DNA of 64,000 nucleotides from Pseudomonas frederiksbergensis (GCF_003732275.1 NZ_MOBM01000010.1:115284-179283); one strand, 5' to 3'; shown: positions 18,248 to 27,791, counted from the first letter of the stretch. Notes: generated by a model not told the origin, from the letters alone. Numbers and translations: made by a program.

Positions 18248-19464
18248 GCGGTCTCCCAGGAAAGTTTCAGCGTTCCGTCTTCCCGGAATCGGTAATGTTT
18301 ATCTGCCCAGCCGAGTGCGAACAGGCTAAGCATGAAGTTGTAGTAGCGCGGCGCACCGGCGTCGGCATCAGGCCTGGCCAGCGCTTCGCGCAAGGCGAGT
18401 TCCACGCGGCGTCGTTGCTGATCGGCCAACCCGGGTAGCCCCTTGGCCTCAAGATAGGGAATCAGTGCCGCCCAGAATCCGAACGGGCTCTGACCCTGAA
18501 CACTGCCGCGCAGAACCTGGACGGTTTCCGGGGGGGAACCCGTCGTGAGCGTGCTGCGGGCCATGCCGTCCAGCCGTTTGAGCTGGAGCGCCGCCAGCGT
18601 TTCGGAGGTATCGCTCATGCCCAGCCAGAGGTACACGCGAATGGCATCGTAGCTTCCCGTGTCGCCGTTGATCGGGTCGCTTGTGAAGACCCCCGATTGC
18701 GCTGAAGTGCCTTGATAAGCGACCCAGTCAGCGACGAAACCGTGGTGGCTCGATTGGGCAATCATCGTCGCGGTGTTGTTGGCAATCGCTTGCCAGGGCC
18801 CGGAGGGTGCTTCCTTGGCCAGCCGCCGTAACAGTGGTAGTGGCAGGTAGCTGGGGTTCAGGCGCCAGAGAGCGTCCGGCTGGACGAAGCCCTTTGGTCC
18901 GGGCAATACCATCGGGCCCAGCCCGGGTAGCTCGACGACCAATTGCGCTTCAATCGTCGCGATCAGGTGCAGGGCGTCCTGGTGATAGTCCGGCCGATGC
19001 CACAGGCGTGCGGCTTCAAGCAGGGCGTAGGCGATCCACAGGTCGGCGTCGGCGGCCGAATTGGCATCTTGCAGGCGCCACTGACCGTCCGTGCCTTGCC
19101 CCCATAACCAGCCCGGCAGGCGTGTGGCGGTGGCGGAGCCTGCAAGGTTGGCTGAGGTCCAGCGCCAGAGTTTGTCAAAGCGTGGCTGATCGTTGCCGAT
19201 CAGTGCGAAGAGCATGCCGTAGGACTGCCCTTCAGAGGTGCTGTGATTGTTCTCCAGGCTCGATTCCAGAACACGACCGTCGTCTTGAACGAAGCGCGTT
19301 GCGTAGGTTTGCCACAGTGGCCAGGCTGGCGACTCACAGGATTTCCCGGCCGCTATCGCAGGCGCCAGCAGGGCAAGCGCCAGCACGGTGCTCAACCTGC
19401 GCGCGTTACCGCACAGGCACTGGCGAAGTGAAACACCCCGGTTGCTCATGGACGACACAGGCAT
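18223..19464 (-). CDS. wssD: Periplasmic endo-beta-1,4-glucanase WssD (BcsZ, GH8)
   Basis: A 413-residue glycoside hydrolase family 8 enzyme with a signal peptide (LSTVLALALLAPAIAAGKSCE). The acid catalyst region is SEGQSYGMLFALIGND and the base region is INGDTGSYDAIRVYLWLGM, both as in BcsZ. It trims or edits nascent cellulose in the periplasm. The ATG at 19464 lies 7 bp after the wssC stop; another ATG at 19449 is equally plausible because neither has a strong ribosome-binding site. Confidence 0.9.
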   Translation of the reverse strand: MPVSSMSNRGVSLRQCLCGNARRLSTVLALALLAPAIAAGKSCESPAWPLWQTYATRFVQDDGRVLESSLENNHSTSEGQSYGMLFALIGNDQPRFDKLWRWTSANLAGSATATRLPGWLWGQGTDGQWRLQDANSAADADLWIAYALLEAARLWHRPDYHQDALHLIATIEAQLVVELPGLGPMVLPGPKGFVQPDALWRLNPSYLPLPLLRRLAKEAPSGPWQAIANNTATMIAQSSHHGFVADWVAYQGTSAQSGVFTSDPINGDTGSYDAIRVYLWLGMSDTSETLAALQLKRLDGMARSTLTTGSPPETVQVLRGSVQGQSPFGFWAALIPYLEAKGLPGLADQQRRRVELALREALARPDADAGAPRYYNFMLSLFALGWADKHYRFREDGTLKLSWETACTRTTAR

Positions 19465-19471
19465 GCGTGGT

Positions 19472-21775
19472 TCATTGGCCAAGACGACGTTTGGCCCGTA
19501 AGCGCAGGGCCAGGTAGGCCATCGAAGCAAGCAGCAGGACCCCGAGGAGGGTGAACAGCATGAGCGCTATTACATTTTGCGAGAGGTACCACTGCAGATA
19601 GCGCAATGGGCCCAAGCTCCCGACGTAGTAATCCTGCTCGGCGACCAGCGATTTGACATGCTTGCCCCTGACCACCACCAGACTGCCTTGCAACTCGTGG
19701 GCATTTTCTTCGCTGCTGAGCAGGGCGTTGGTCACGTCGGCCAAACCGCTGGGCCTTGCGCTGGCGATAAACACCACACTGCGCCCACTCTTGAGCGGCG
19801 ATTCGAATCCGGTCAAATAAGCACTGCCGTCCTCAGCGGTAAACCTGAAGCTGCTGCGCGCTTCACGCAGATTGGTTTTCGTATCCGGGCTGATCCAGTT
19901 GCGCAGACGCAGGGGCAGGTCAGACAGTTCAAAGTACTGCGCAGCATTTTCGCTCTTGGCCGGCAGAAGGTTTTGCCATTGCTCCAGCAGCGGCTGATTG
20001 TTGCCCGAGCCGAGCACCAGCAAATCCCGGTCGCTTTGCTCGGCCAGCTGGTCGGCGTGGACCACCTTCACGCCGGTGGCCGGATAACCGGTGGAGTCGC
20101 CGAAGCGCCCCAGCAGGGTCAGATAGGCGCTCAGATCGGCCGGGCCTGACTCGTCGGGCAGGATCACCGAGGTTTCAGAAAGGTCGGCCATGCGGGTGAA
20201 CGGGAAGCCACTGTCCTTGAACACCCCGAGGTTGGGCATGGCCATGAAATGTTCGTATTGGCTGAGGTCCAGGGTCGAGTCCGGGTCGATCACACCGCGC
20301 ATGTTGTCGATGATGATGTCGCGGCATTCGCCCTGTTTGATGTAGTCATACATGAAGCGAAATTGCAGGCGCGATTGCAGCGCTACGGCATTGAGCGGCA
20401 ACAGCATGCGCGACGTGCGGGCCAGGCTGTCGTCGGTTTTGAGCATTGCCAGCAGGCTGTCACTGTTGCCGAGTTTCTCGATCGAAGGCAGATCGATCGA
20501 CTTGATGAAGGTGTCGTTGAAGTTGACCAGCAACGAGGAATTGGTGGAGACCGGTTGCGGCGTATAGCGGTATTTCAGGTCAAGTTGCGCGCCGGGCTCA
20601 CGCCAGTTGAACAGGTCGGGTGGCAAGCGCAGCGCAACCGTCATTTGCCCCGGGTTATAACCCGATACATTCAGTTCTGCGGGCTTCGCCAGTTCACCCA
20701 GGCGAACCGGGCGATCGGAGGGCAGCCAGTTAGGCGCGTCGTACGGTTGGCGTGGCTTGAGCGAGTCAATCCGGTCGATCACCACGCTCTGCCCGGAAAA
20801 GGCCGAGCCACCGAGGGCGAGCGCTGTCGCGGCGACCTTGAGATCGGCGCCATCGCGCCCGGAAACGATCAACAGTTTGCCCTGAGCATCATTCGGGTTG
20901 CTCACGAGTGTCAATGTCGGCCCCGTGGCCTCTTTGATCGGTAAGCCGCCCAAGGTCGTTGATTCGCCACCGCTGACAAACACCACCGCGTTGCCTTTGG
21001 CCGGCAGGCTGGTGAGGCTGGCGGGGAAGGTTGCGCCGCGGTAACTGGCCAGGGCGCCAAACCAGGACGACAGGATACCGGCGGCCTCAAGCTCAGGGCT
21101 GCCCGGGCGCCCGGCAAACACGAAGGGCAGCTTCAGGGGCGAGGCGTCTCGACGATCGAACAAGGGTAGCGGCAGGGCGGACAGGTCGTTGGGCTGTTTG
21201 ATCGAGGACACCTGGAGGCTCAGCTGGCTCTCGTTGCCGATCCTGGCCCACAGGCTGGAGTGCAAAGGGTCTTCACATTGCATTGTGTAGTGACCGATGA
21301 ACTGCAGGCTGAGCCGGTTGAATTCGGTGATGGTCTGCGGCGGAATCTGCACGGTCCGGGTCTGCACTTTACCGGCCTCTTCCTTCGGGAGGGGCAGGCT
21401 GGCGGCCACTTGATCGTTGACCAGCACATTGATCTGCGAAAGGTCGGCCAGCAGCGCCGGTGAGTAGCTGTACTGCAGTGTGACCTGCGCAGCCGTGACG
21501 ACTTCATCGGCGCGCACATCGAAATTCACACTGTCGGTAGCCTCCACGCCCTTAAGGGTCATCGGATAGCTTTTGCCCAGCTCCTTGAGGGTGCGGGTAT
21601 AGCTGTTGCCCGGGGCATCAGTCCCGGGCAACGATGCGACCGGCATCATCGCCGGCTCTGTGGCGCTGATTTGGGCGGCGGCACTCAATGCCCAGCCGCT
21701 CCAGCCCACTAGCGAGCAGGTGATCAGCATGAGTGAGCGACGAGGAAGAAAGGTCCGGCGAATGGAAGGCTTCAA
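19472..21775 (-). CDS. wssC: Cellulose synthase regulatory subunit WssC (BcsB)
   Basis: A 767-residue periplasmic protein with an N-terminal signal (LMLITCSLVGWSGWALSAAAQ) and a C-terminal transmembrane anchor near residues 733-757 (VIALMLFTLLGVLLLASMAYLA). The body carries the BcsB carbohydrate-binding and flavodoxin-like repeats (RGATFPASLTSLPAKGNAVVFVSG). It partners BcsA at the inner membrane to guide the emerging glucan chain. The start overlaps wssB by four bases (ATGA). Confidence 0.93.
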   Translation of the reverse strand: MKPSIRRTFLPRRSLMLITCSLVGWSGWALSAAAQISATEPAMMPVASLPGTDAPGNSYTRTLKELGKSYPMTLKGVEATDSVNFDVRADEVVTAAQVTLQYSYSPALLADLSQINVLVNDQVAASLPLPKEEAGKVQTRTVQIPPQTITEFNRLSLQFIGHYTMQCEDPLHSSLWARIGNESQLSLQVSSIKQPNDLSALPLPLFDRRDASPLKLPFVFAGRPGSPELEAAGILSSWFGALASYRGATFPASLTSLPAKGNAVVFVSGGESTTLGGLPIKEATGPTLTLVSNPNDAQGKLLIVSGRDGADLKVAATALALGGSAFSGQSVVIDRIDSLKPRQPYDAPNWLPSDRPVRLGELAKPAELNVSGYNPGQMTVALRLPPDLFNWREPGAQLDLKYRYTPQPVSTNSSLLVNFNDTFIKSIDLPSIEKLGNSDSLLAMLKTDDSLARTSRMLLPLNAVALQSRLQFRFMYDYIKQGECRDIIIDNMRGVIDPDSTLDLSQYEHFMAMPNLGVFKDSGFPFTRMADLSETSVILPDESGPADLSAYLTLLGRFGDSTGYPATGVKVVHADQLAEQSDRDLLVLGSGNNQPLLEQWQNLLPAKSENAAQYFELSDLPLRLRNWISPDTKTNLREARSSFRFTAEDGSAYLTGFESPLKSGRSVVFIASARPSGLADVTNALLSSEENAHELQGSLVVVRGKHVKSLVAEQDYYVGSLGPLRYLQWYLSQNVIALMLFTLLGVLLLASMAYLALRLRAKRRLGQ

Positions 21776-24003
21776 GATCGTTGCGTGTCCGCGGTGGAGT
21801 CGATAGGTGATGGAGCGTCCGGGCGTTTGCGCAGCAGCGCCTGGCTGTCCTTTAGGGTTGCAACGAACAAGCGCAGGATGGCGCGCAAGCCAATGCTGCT
21901 GACCTCGCGCAACGCCGACATGGGCGCGTCGAGGCGGCCGTTACCCCACGTGTTGGCCCAGGTGTCGGCCCGTGAAAAGGTCAATCGCACCAGCTCGCTT
22001 TGCTGGCGCAGGGTCAAACCCTCGAATTGCACGCCCGCTACGTTGTCGTTGCTGAAGACCGTTTTTGCGGGAAAGAGGCTTGAAGGAGGTGTGCGCAGAA
22101 TGCACAGTCGCAGCTTCTCGTTGTCGCTGAGCAGAACCTGCGGTGGCAGTGCCAGGCCCACGCCGTTTTGTGAGAAGTCCCGGGTTATGCAATCGAACCA
22201 GGTGCCGTCTTCGCGATAGACGCGCACGGGCAGGTCCGCGGGCACCCTGGGTTCGTTGCGCACCTGAGAGGACTCAGTGGCCACCGCCACGGCGGTGCTG
22301 ACGATGACGATGTTGTACACGGTCCAGGCCAGGTTGATCAGCAGGGTAGTGACCTCGGCCGAATCACTCCCGATCAGTTTCACCACGCCGATCGCCAGGC
22401 CGACCATGTTCAAGGTCAGCAGGACGATGTAAGGCCGCGCGAGCTTCCAGTTGAAATAGTCCTTTTCAATGGTGCCGCCCTTGTCGGTTACGTTGAATTT
22501 GCCCAGCGAAGGGCTGATCAGGGCCAACAGCACCGGTCGCATGATGTACCAGGCCAATACCGACTCATACACTTCGTTCCAGAAGGAATGGCGGAAGCGT
22601 CCCTGGATGCTGGAGGTGGTCAGGCTGGAATGGAAAATATGCGGCAGCACATAGACCGTGACCATCAGCGCCGAGGCATGGAAAATCTGCGCGTCGAAAA
22701 ACAGGTAGGCCAAGGGTGCGGTCAAGAACACCAGGCGAGGCAGGCTGTAGAAGAAGTGCATCATGGCGTTGAGGTAGCAGATGCGCTGCCCCAGGTTCAG
22801 TCCTTTGCCAAACAACGGATTGTCGGTCCGAAAAATCTGCGCCATGCCCCGCGCCCAGCGTATGCGCTGGCTGATATGTCGGGAAAGGCTTTCGGTGGCC
22901 AGTCCCGCCGCTTGTGGAACGGCGAGGTAAGCAGTATTGAAACCACGGCGATTGAGCTTGAGTGCCGTGTGCGCATCCTCCGTCACGGTTTCGGTGGCGA
23001 TGCCGCCGACTTCCAGCAAGTGAGTCCGCCGGATGACCGCGCAGGAGCCACAGAAGAAGGCCGCGTTCCACAGGTCGTTGCCGTCCTGTACCAGGCCGTA
23101 GAACAGCTCACCTTCATTGGGTACCGAGCGGAAGGTATCGAGGTTTTTTTCGAACGGATCGGGTGAATAGAAAAAGTGCGGTGTTTGCAGCAACGCCAGG
23201 TTCGGGTCCTTTAAAAACCAGCCCATGGTGATCTGCAGGAAGGAGCGGGTGGGCACGTGATCGGCGTCGAATATGGCAATGAACTCGCCATCGGTGACTT
23301 TGAGTGCCTCATTGAGGTTGCCGGCCTTGGCATGTTGATTGTTGTCGCGGGTGATGTAGTTGACACCAATCTGCTGACAGAAAACCTTGAATTCCTCCCG
23401 GCGTCCGTCATCGAGCATATGCACTCGCAGTTTGCCCTCGGGCCAGTCAATGGCCTGAGCCGCAAGCACCACCAGTTTGACGATACCCAATGCTTCGTTA
23501 TAGGTGGGAATGAAGACGTCTACCGTCGGCCATTCAGCGGGCGGCTGTTGCAAAAACTGCGGTTTGCGGTGCAGCGGCCAGGCGGTCTGTACATAGCCGA
23601 AGACCAGGACGAGCAAGGCATACAGTTCGGCCAGCACCAGCCCGTAGCCAAATACGGCATCCTGCCAGTTGTCGAAGTTCAGGGTGTCGGACAGGCGCCA
23701 GTACATGTAACGCAACGAAGCGATCAGCGAGAGGGTGATCAGGGTCAGGATCGCCAGACGCCCGGCTTTCTTGCGGATGATCAGGCTTGCGGCAAAACAG
23801 ACAGCGGCAAACGCGGCCTGGGAATACAGATTCAGCGGCGCAGTGAGGATACCCAGCACCAACAATGTCGCAATCAGCCCGGCTGAGATCTTCAGGCCTT
23901 GGCGCCAACGCAGGGGCCATCGACTGACGCGAGCCTGGACAGTATCCAGTAGCTCCTGCAACCACCATGTCTTTACGGGTAGCTGATTCAGCCGTGCGGT
24001 CAT
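21772..24003 (-). CDS. wssB: Cellulose synthase catalytic subunit WssB (BcsA)
   Basis: A 743-residue inner-membrane family 2 glycosyltransferase with about eight helices. The processive synthase motifs are present: LDDGRREEF, DADHVPT (DxD), TVTEDAH (TED) and QRIRWARGM (QxxRW). A PilZ domain follows (RNEPRVPADLPVRV ... DFSQNGVGLALP), so the enzyme should be activated by cyclic di-GMP. It polymerises UDP-glucose into beta-1,4-glucan and threads it outward. The start overlaps wssA by four bases. Confidence 0.96.
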   Translation of the reverse strand: MTARLNQLPVKTWWLQELLDTVQARVSRWPLRWRQGLKISAGLIATLLVLGILTAPLNLYSQAAFAAVCFAASLIIRKKAGRLAILTLITLSLIASLRYMYWRLSDTLNFDNWQDAVFGYGLVLAELYALLVLVFGYVQTAWPLHRKPQFLQQPPAEWPTVDVFIPTYNEALGIVKLVVLAAQAIDWPEGKLRVHMLDDGRREEFKVFCQQIGVNYITRDNNQHAKAGNLNEALKVTDGEFIAIFDADHVPTRSFLQITMGWFLKDPNLALLQTPHFFYSPDPFEKNLDTFRSVPNEGELFYGLVQDGNDLWNAAFFCGSCAVIRRTHLLEVGGIATETVTEDAHTALKLNRRGFNTAYLAVPQAAGLATESLSRHISQRIRWARGMAQIFRTDNPLFGKGLNLGQRICYLNAMMHFFYSLPRLVFLTAPLAYLFFDAQIFHASALMVTVYVLPHIFHSSLTTSSIQGRFRHSFWNEVYESVLAWYIMRPVLLALISPSLGKFNVTDKGGTIEKDYFNWKLARPYIVLLTLNMVGLAIGVVKLIGSDSAEVTTLLINLAWTVYNIVIVSTAVAVATESSQVRNEPRVPADLPVRVYREDGTWFDCITRDFSQNGVGLALPPQVLLSDNEKLRLCILRTPPSSLFPAKTVFSNDNVAGVQFEGLTLRQQSELVRLTFSRADTWANTWGNGRLDAPMSALREVSSIGLRAILRLFVATLKDSQALLRKRPDAPSPIDSTADTQRS

Positions 24004-25160
24004 GGCGTGCCCTGCTGGCTGTTAGCCTCCGCGAAAAGCAGGGCATGGACCGCGCCAGACAGCGAAAGAATGTCCTGACAGCCAATGCTCTCAGGTGCGT
24101 ACTGCAGTGGGTCCCGACCATAGGCCAGCGACTCGTTGAACTGGTGATCGAGACGAATCGTCCCGATCAGGTTAGCGCTGAGCCGCCGCAGAAACAGCAC
24201 GCCCATGTCCCTGCTGAACGAACGCGAGTCATCCCGTTGGTTGAGTACATACCGGTGCCGCTGCGCGCGTCGCCGGCTGGTTTCCAGCCACTGGGTCATG
24301 GTGTCCAGTGCCAGGTAGGAGGCCGCGTCGGCCACCGTCATCACCAGCACCAGATCGGCGGCGTCGAGGGCCTGTTGCGAATAGACGGTCGCACCCGAAG
24401 GCGTGTCCAGGATCACGGTATCGTTTTCGCTGAGGTTCATTGACGCAAGGTGCTGATTCAACCAGTCAGAATCTTCAAGCATCAACTGCTTGAGCAATCG
24501 GCGATCGTTCACCCCTCCAGTGCCGAAGGGCAGGCACTCACTGTCGCTAAAGCCCGACAGGCGATGAGCGCTCCAGTCTGCGTCCTGCTCTTTGAGCTGG
24601 ATCAGCCCGGGAACCTGCCTGGTGATACCCAAGTGGCTGGACAGCGCGTTCTGAGGGTCCAGATCAATCGCGATGGTTCGCCCGCCAGGGCGCCGAAGTG
24701 TTTTCGCGAGGCCAGCGGCGACGGTGCTTTTACCCACCCCACCGTTCGCCGAAACGATAGCAATGACCTTCGCCTGGGTCCGCTCGCGAGTCGTTTCTGG
24801 CAGACCGTCCCGACGAACCTGGTTGAGTTCACGCAACAGGTCGCTCAATCGCTGACGGTCACCCGTAGCAGAACTCGCAGGTGGCTCGGTCAGGGGAGGG
24901 GATTTGGGCGAAGGTAGCGAGAAGACAACATTCTTCACAGGCTCGACCGCCGGGCCAATCAGTAAAGAAGGCTGTGGCTCATCCAGTAGAAACACAGGGG
25001 GCGCTGGGTTTGGGGGAGGCAATGCCACCGCAGGCTCCGGCTCAGCCACCGTAACCGGGTCGTCTTTAAAATCTTTGTAGTTCGGTTGTATTTCCTGGTA
25101 ACTCTCCGCATTGGCGCCAAAACGTGTAAAGAGTTTTGTAATGTCGTCTACATATTTCAT
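24000..25160 (-). CDS. wssA: Cellulose biosynthesis protein WssA (BcsR-like N-terminus and BcsQ/MinD-like ATPase)
   Basis: A 386-residue protein. Residues 1-30 (DDITKLFTRFGANAESYQEI) resemble the small BcsR protein. A proline-rich linker of about 80 residues follows. Then comes a MinD/ParA-family P-loop ATPase starting at VIAIVSANGGVGKST (deviant Walker A) with ILDTPSG as switch II. In SBW25 WssA is the first gene of the operon and is thought to place the synthase at the cell pole. It heads a nine-gene operon whose genes overlap or lie within 20 bp. Confidence 0.93.
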   Translation of the reverse strand: MKYVDDITKLFTRFGANAESYQEIQPNYKDFKDDPVTVAEPEPAVALPPPNPAPPVFLLDEPQPSLLIGPAVEPVKNVVFSLPSPKSPPLTEPPASSATGDRQRLSDLLRELNQVRRDGLPETTRERTQAKVIAIVSANGGVGKSTVAAGLAKTLRRPGGRTIAIDLDPQNALSSHLGITRQVPGLIQLKEQDADWSAHRLSGFSDSECLPFGTGGVNDRRLLKQLMLEDSDWLNQHLASMNLSENDTVILDTPSGATVYSQQALDAADLVLVMTVADAASYLALDTMTQWLETSRRRAQRHRYVLNQRDDSRSFSRDMGVLFLRRLSANLIGTIRLDHQFNESLAYGRDPLQYAPESIGCQDILSLSGAVHALLFAEANSQQGTP

Positions 25161-25463
25161 GCGTTGTACCAGGAATGAAATAACTCAGAAACTCAGCATT
25201 CCATTAACTTAACAAAGTTTATGCATTGTCTTGTTTGGGTGTTGGCAGAGTGCCATTAATCTAGGGTGTCTGCGTTTGAGAGTCAATGATTGTTATAAAA
25301 CGTCAGTAAGGTTTGTTAGGTGTTATTAAAACGTTATGTATTAGTGGAAAGTGTGAGTGTTAGAATGCGTCCACTAATGGTTGGGTAATAAGGTGTAGTG
25401 TGATGGTAGGTAATGAGGGTGTTTGTCCGGAGAAATAATTTCCGGCGCAATGGAGCGTGAGTA
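25161..25463. promoter_or_regulatory. wss operon upstream region
   Basis: About 300 bp of AT-rich DNA between wssA and a divergent small gene, expected to hold both promoters. A perfect inverted repeat, TGGCA-GAG-TGCCA, is at 25243-25255. It resembles a GGC-N-GCC type operator such as those bound by AmrZ, a known regulator of cellulose and exopolysaccharide genes in pseudomonads; the match is by eye only. No clear FleQ box was found. Confidence 0.45.
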
Positions 25464-25832
25464 TTGATCGCCTTTGATGATTTGATGCTGGGTTATATAT
25501 TAAAGAAGTTGACTGATGTATTTGAAGAGATAGTGGCGGTTTCAAAAAATACATTTCCAGATAAGGCGACGGGTGTCGCGGATGTCAGGCAACGTAAAAT
25601 CGAAAAGGAACTTCCCGTCTGGCTACAGCGCCTGAAAATAAGCCCCCCTTATCAAGTGACCCATGTGTTGCTGGATCAAATGCACGCAGCGCGAAAGCTT
25701 AAGCGCGGGCTGCGCTTCGAGGCGCAAGCGGCCTTGCTGGAGGCGCTGGCGGAGGCCGGCCTGGCGATGGACGTGGCGAATTATTCGGCGACCGTTTTAG
25801 AGGGGCGTTTGAAATGCTTATTGGATCGCTGA
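25464..25832 (+). CDS. Unrecognised 122-residue protein divergent from wssA
   Basis: A 122-residue protein I do not recognise. The N-terminal part is rich in Ile, Val, Lys and Asp, with the C-terminal part helical and Ala/Leu-rich (ARKLKRGLRFEAQAALLEALAEAG). It has no signal peptide, Cys pair or membrane span. The TTG start at 25464 has GGAG 8 nt upstream; the ATG at 25485 is the alternative. The 5' third is more AT-rich than its neighbours, suggesting transfer or relaxed selection. Its divergence from the wss promoter makes a role in cellulose expression possible but unproven. Confidence 0.6.
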   Translation: MIAFDDLMLGYILKKLTDVFEEIVAVSKNTFPDKATGVADVRQRKIEKELPVWLQRLKISPPYQVTHVLLDQMHAARKLKRGLRFEAQAALLEALAEAGLAMDVANYSATVLEGRLKCLLDR

Positions 25833-26289
25833 AGGCTATATTTATTTTGCTGTACAGCAAGGCGTTTTCGTGGAGGTAAATTCCATCTGCAGTTTGGCCT
25901 GGGTAATGTTTTCGCCAACGTTTTGAGCGTGAAGTAGGTGCGATGCCGGGGTCTGTCGCACATCCTATGTGCATTCGGTCCCGGCATGCGGTGCCCAGCC
26001 TTTTCACTGTTTGCTCTTGGACCGTGAACGTTCGCGACATAAAGTCAGTCTGGTTGCGCGTCGAAACGCGCCGTCTTTCCAGACTTAGTACAAGCAGTTG
26101 TCATTGTCCTCGTGGTCAAAGACCGCGAGTCGGGATGCCGCGTTGATGTACAAGCCATGATTTACTTCGGTCCTGGCAAATCCATCCGTGTTATTACCTC
26201 ACTTATTTATTGCGCACCTGGGCGACAGTGTCGTGACAGTATTTGATACGCAGACGCCACAGAATTGGCGCCTTGTTTTTGACGAGCTT
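25833..26289. other. Non-coding stretch with a long nested hairpin
   Basis: No convincing gene in about 450 bp. A nested palindrome spans 25944-25986: outer arms TGCCGGG/CCCGGCA and inner arms GCACAT/ATGTGC around CCT. It has no T run, so it is not a typical terminator, and it does not match the REP families in this window. Confidence 0.55.
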
Positions 26290-27627
26290 TTAATTCGCGC
26301 CCACATCCCGCATCAACAACCCAAAGCGCAAATCCACCGCATCCGGAATCGGCAAATACACCGTGTGCCCGTCTCCGGGCGCCACTTCAATCGCTTCGCC
26401 TTTGACGTTCTGCAGCTGATGCAAATCAAAATGGAAGTTGCCCTGAGGGGTCATCAGTTCCAGGTGATCGCCTAGACCAAAACGATTCTTCACCCGCACT
26501 TCGGCCAGCTGATCCCGGCGTTCGCCGGTCAGCCCGCCCACGAACTGCTGGCGCTCTGAAACCGAGCTGCCATTCTGGTAGTTCTGATATTCGTCATGCA
26601 CATGCCGACGCAAAAAACCTTCGGTGTAGCCGCGCTGGGCCAGGGACTCGAGATCGGTCATCAGGCTGCGATCGAACGCTCGGCCAGCCACCGCATCATC
26701 GATCGCGCGGCGATACACCTGAGTGGTGCGCGCGCAATAGAAGTGCGATTTGGTCCGACCTTCGATCTTCAATGAATGCACGCCCATCTGTGTCAGACGC
26801 TCGACGTGCTGGACGGCGCGCAGGTCCTTGGCGTTCATGATGTACGTGCCATGTTCATCCTCGAACGCCGGCATCAGTTCGTCAGGGCGATTGGCTTCTT
26901 GCAACAGGAATACTTGATCGGTCGGCGCACCGATGCCCAAGGTCGGTTCGGGCCGGAACTGTTGAACGATCTCACCGAGCTGATTTTCGCTGGCCGGCGT
27001 CGCCGAGTATTTCCAGCGACAGGCGTTGGTGCAGCTGCCCTGATTGGCGTCGCGCTTGTTCATATAGCCTGACAACAGGCAGCGCCCGGAATAGGCCATG
27101 CACAAGGCGCCGTGGACGAACACTTCGAGCTCCATCGCCGGGACGTGCTGGCGGATTTCGGCGATCTCTTCCAGCGACAATTCGCGGGACAGGATGATCC
27201 GGCTCAAGCCCTGTTGCTGCCAGAACTCGACGCTGGCCCAGTTCACCGTGTTGGCCTGCACTGACAGGTGGATCGGCATCTGCGGGAAGTGCCGACGCAC
27301 CAGCATGATCAGGCCGGGGTCGGAGATGATCAGCGCGTCCGGCGCCATGGCCATCACCGGTTCCAGGTCCTTCAAGAACGTTTTGAGCTTGGCGTTGTGC
27401 GGGGCGATATTCACCACCACATAAAAGCGCTTGCCCTGAGCCTGGGCCTCGGCAATGCCGAGCGCGAGGTTGGCGTGATCGAATTCGTTGTTGCGCACCC
27501 GCAGGCTGTAGCGCGGCTGGCCGGCGTACACCGCGTCGGCGCCATAGGCGAAGGCATAACGCATGTTCTTCAGGGTGCCGGCGGGGGCGAGCAATTCTGG
27601 GGGCGTAAGCGTCATAGCGCTGGTCAT
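26290..27627 (-). CDS. trhP: tRNA 5-hydroxyuridine modification protein, peptidase U32 family
   Basis: A 445-residue protein close to E. coli YegQ/TrhP throughout: PELLAPAGTLKNMRYAFAYGADAVYAG, NIAPHNAKLKTFLKDL, SVQANTVNW, and the VFVHGALCMAYSGRCLLSGY block with Cys residues that bind an iron-sulfur cluster. TrhP makes 5-hydroxyuridine at the tRNA wobble position 34 using prephenate. The start at 27627 is followed four codons later by a second ATG that aligns better with shorter relatives. It appears monocistronic and diverges from the AI-2E permease gene. Confidence 0.92.
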   Translation of the reverse strand: MTSAMTLTPPELLAPAGTLKNMRYAFAYGADAVYAGQPRYSLRVRNNEFDHANLALGIAEAQAQGKRFYVVVNIAPHNAKLKTFLKDLEPVMAMAPDALIISDPGLIMLVRRHFPQMPIHLSVQANTVNWASVEFWQQQGLSRIILSRELSLEEIAEIRQHVPAMELEVFVHGALCMAYSGRCLLSGYMNKRDANQGSCTNACRWKYSATPASENQLGEIVQQFRPEPTLGIGAPTDQVFLLQEANRPDELMPAFEDEHGTYIMNAKDLRAVQHVERLTQMGVHSLKIEGRTKSHFYCARTTQVYRRAIDDAVAGRAFDRSLMTDLESLAQRGYTEGFLRRHVHDEYQNYQNGSSVSERQQFVGGLTGERRDQLAEVRVKNRFGLGDHLELMTPQGNFHFDLHQLQNVKGEAIEVAPGDGHTVYLPIPDAVDLRFGLLMRDVGAN

Positions 27628-27791
27628 GGCAGTGTCGATCGCAAAAGCCGGCAAGGGTAAGCGGCTTGCCCGCGGGGTTTATTGATCTGGATCTATGCTT
27701 GGTGAACAAACAGATGGCACTCGCGCGAACCATGGCGGACTAAATATCAGTACGTGCAAACGGCGCCCCTGCGCACTGACATGGATCGGAC

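Noticed and set aside
25943..26146. Short plus-strand frame after the gene next to wssA
   Set aside because: It spans the nested palindrome, has no ribosome-binding site and is Arg/Ser/Cys-rich, as expected of non-coding DNA.
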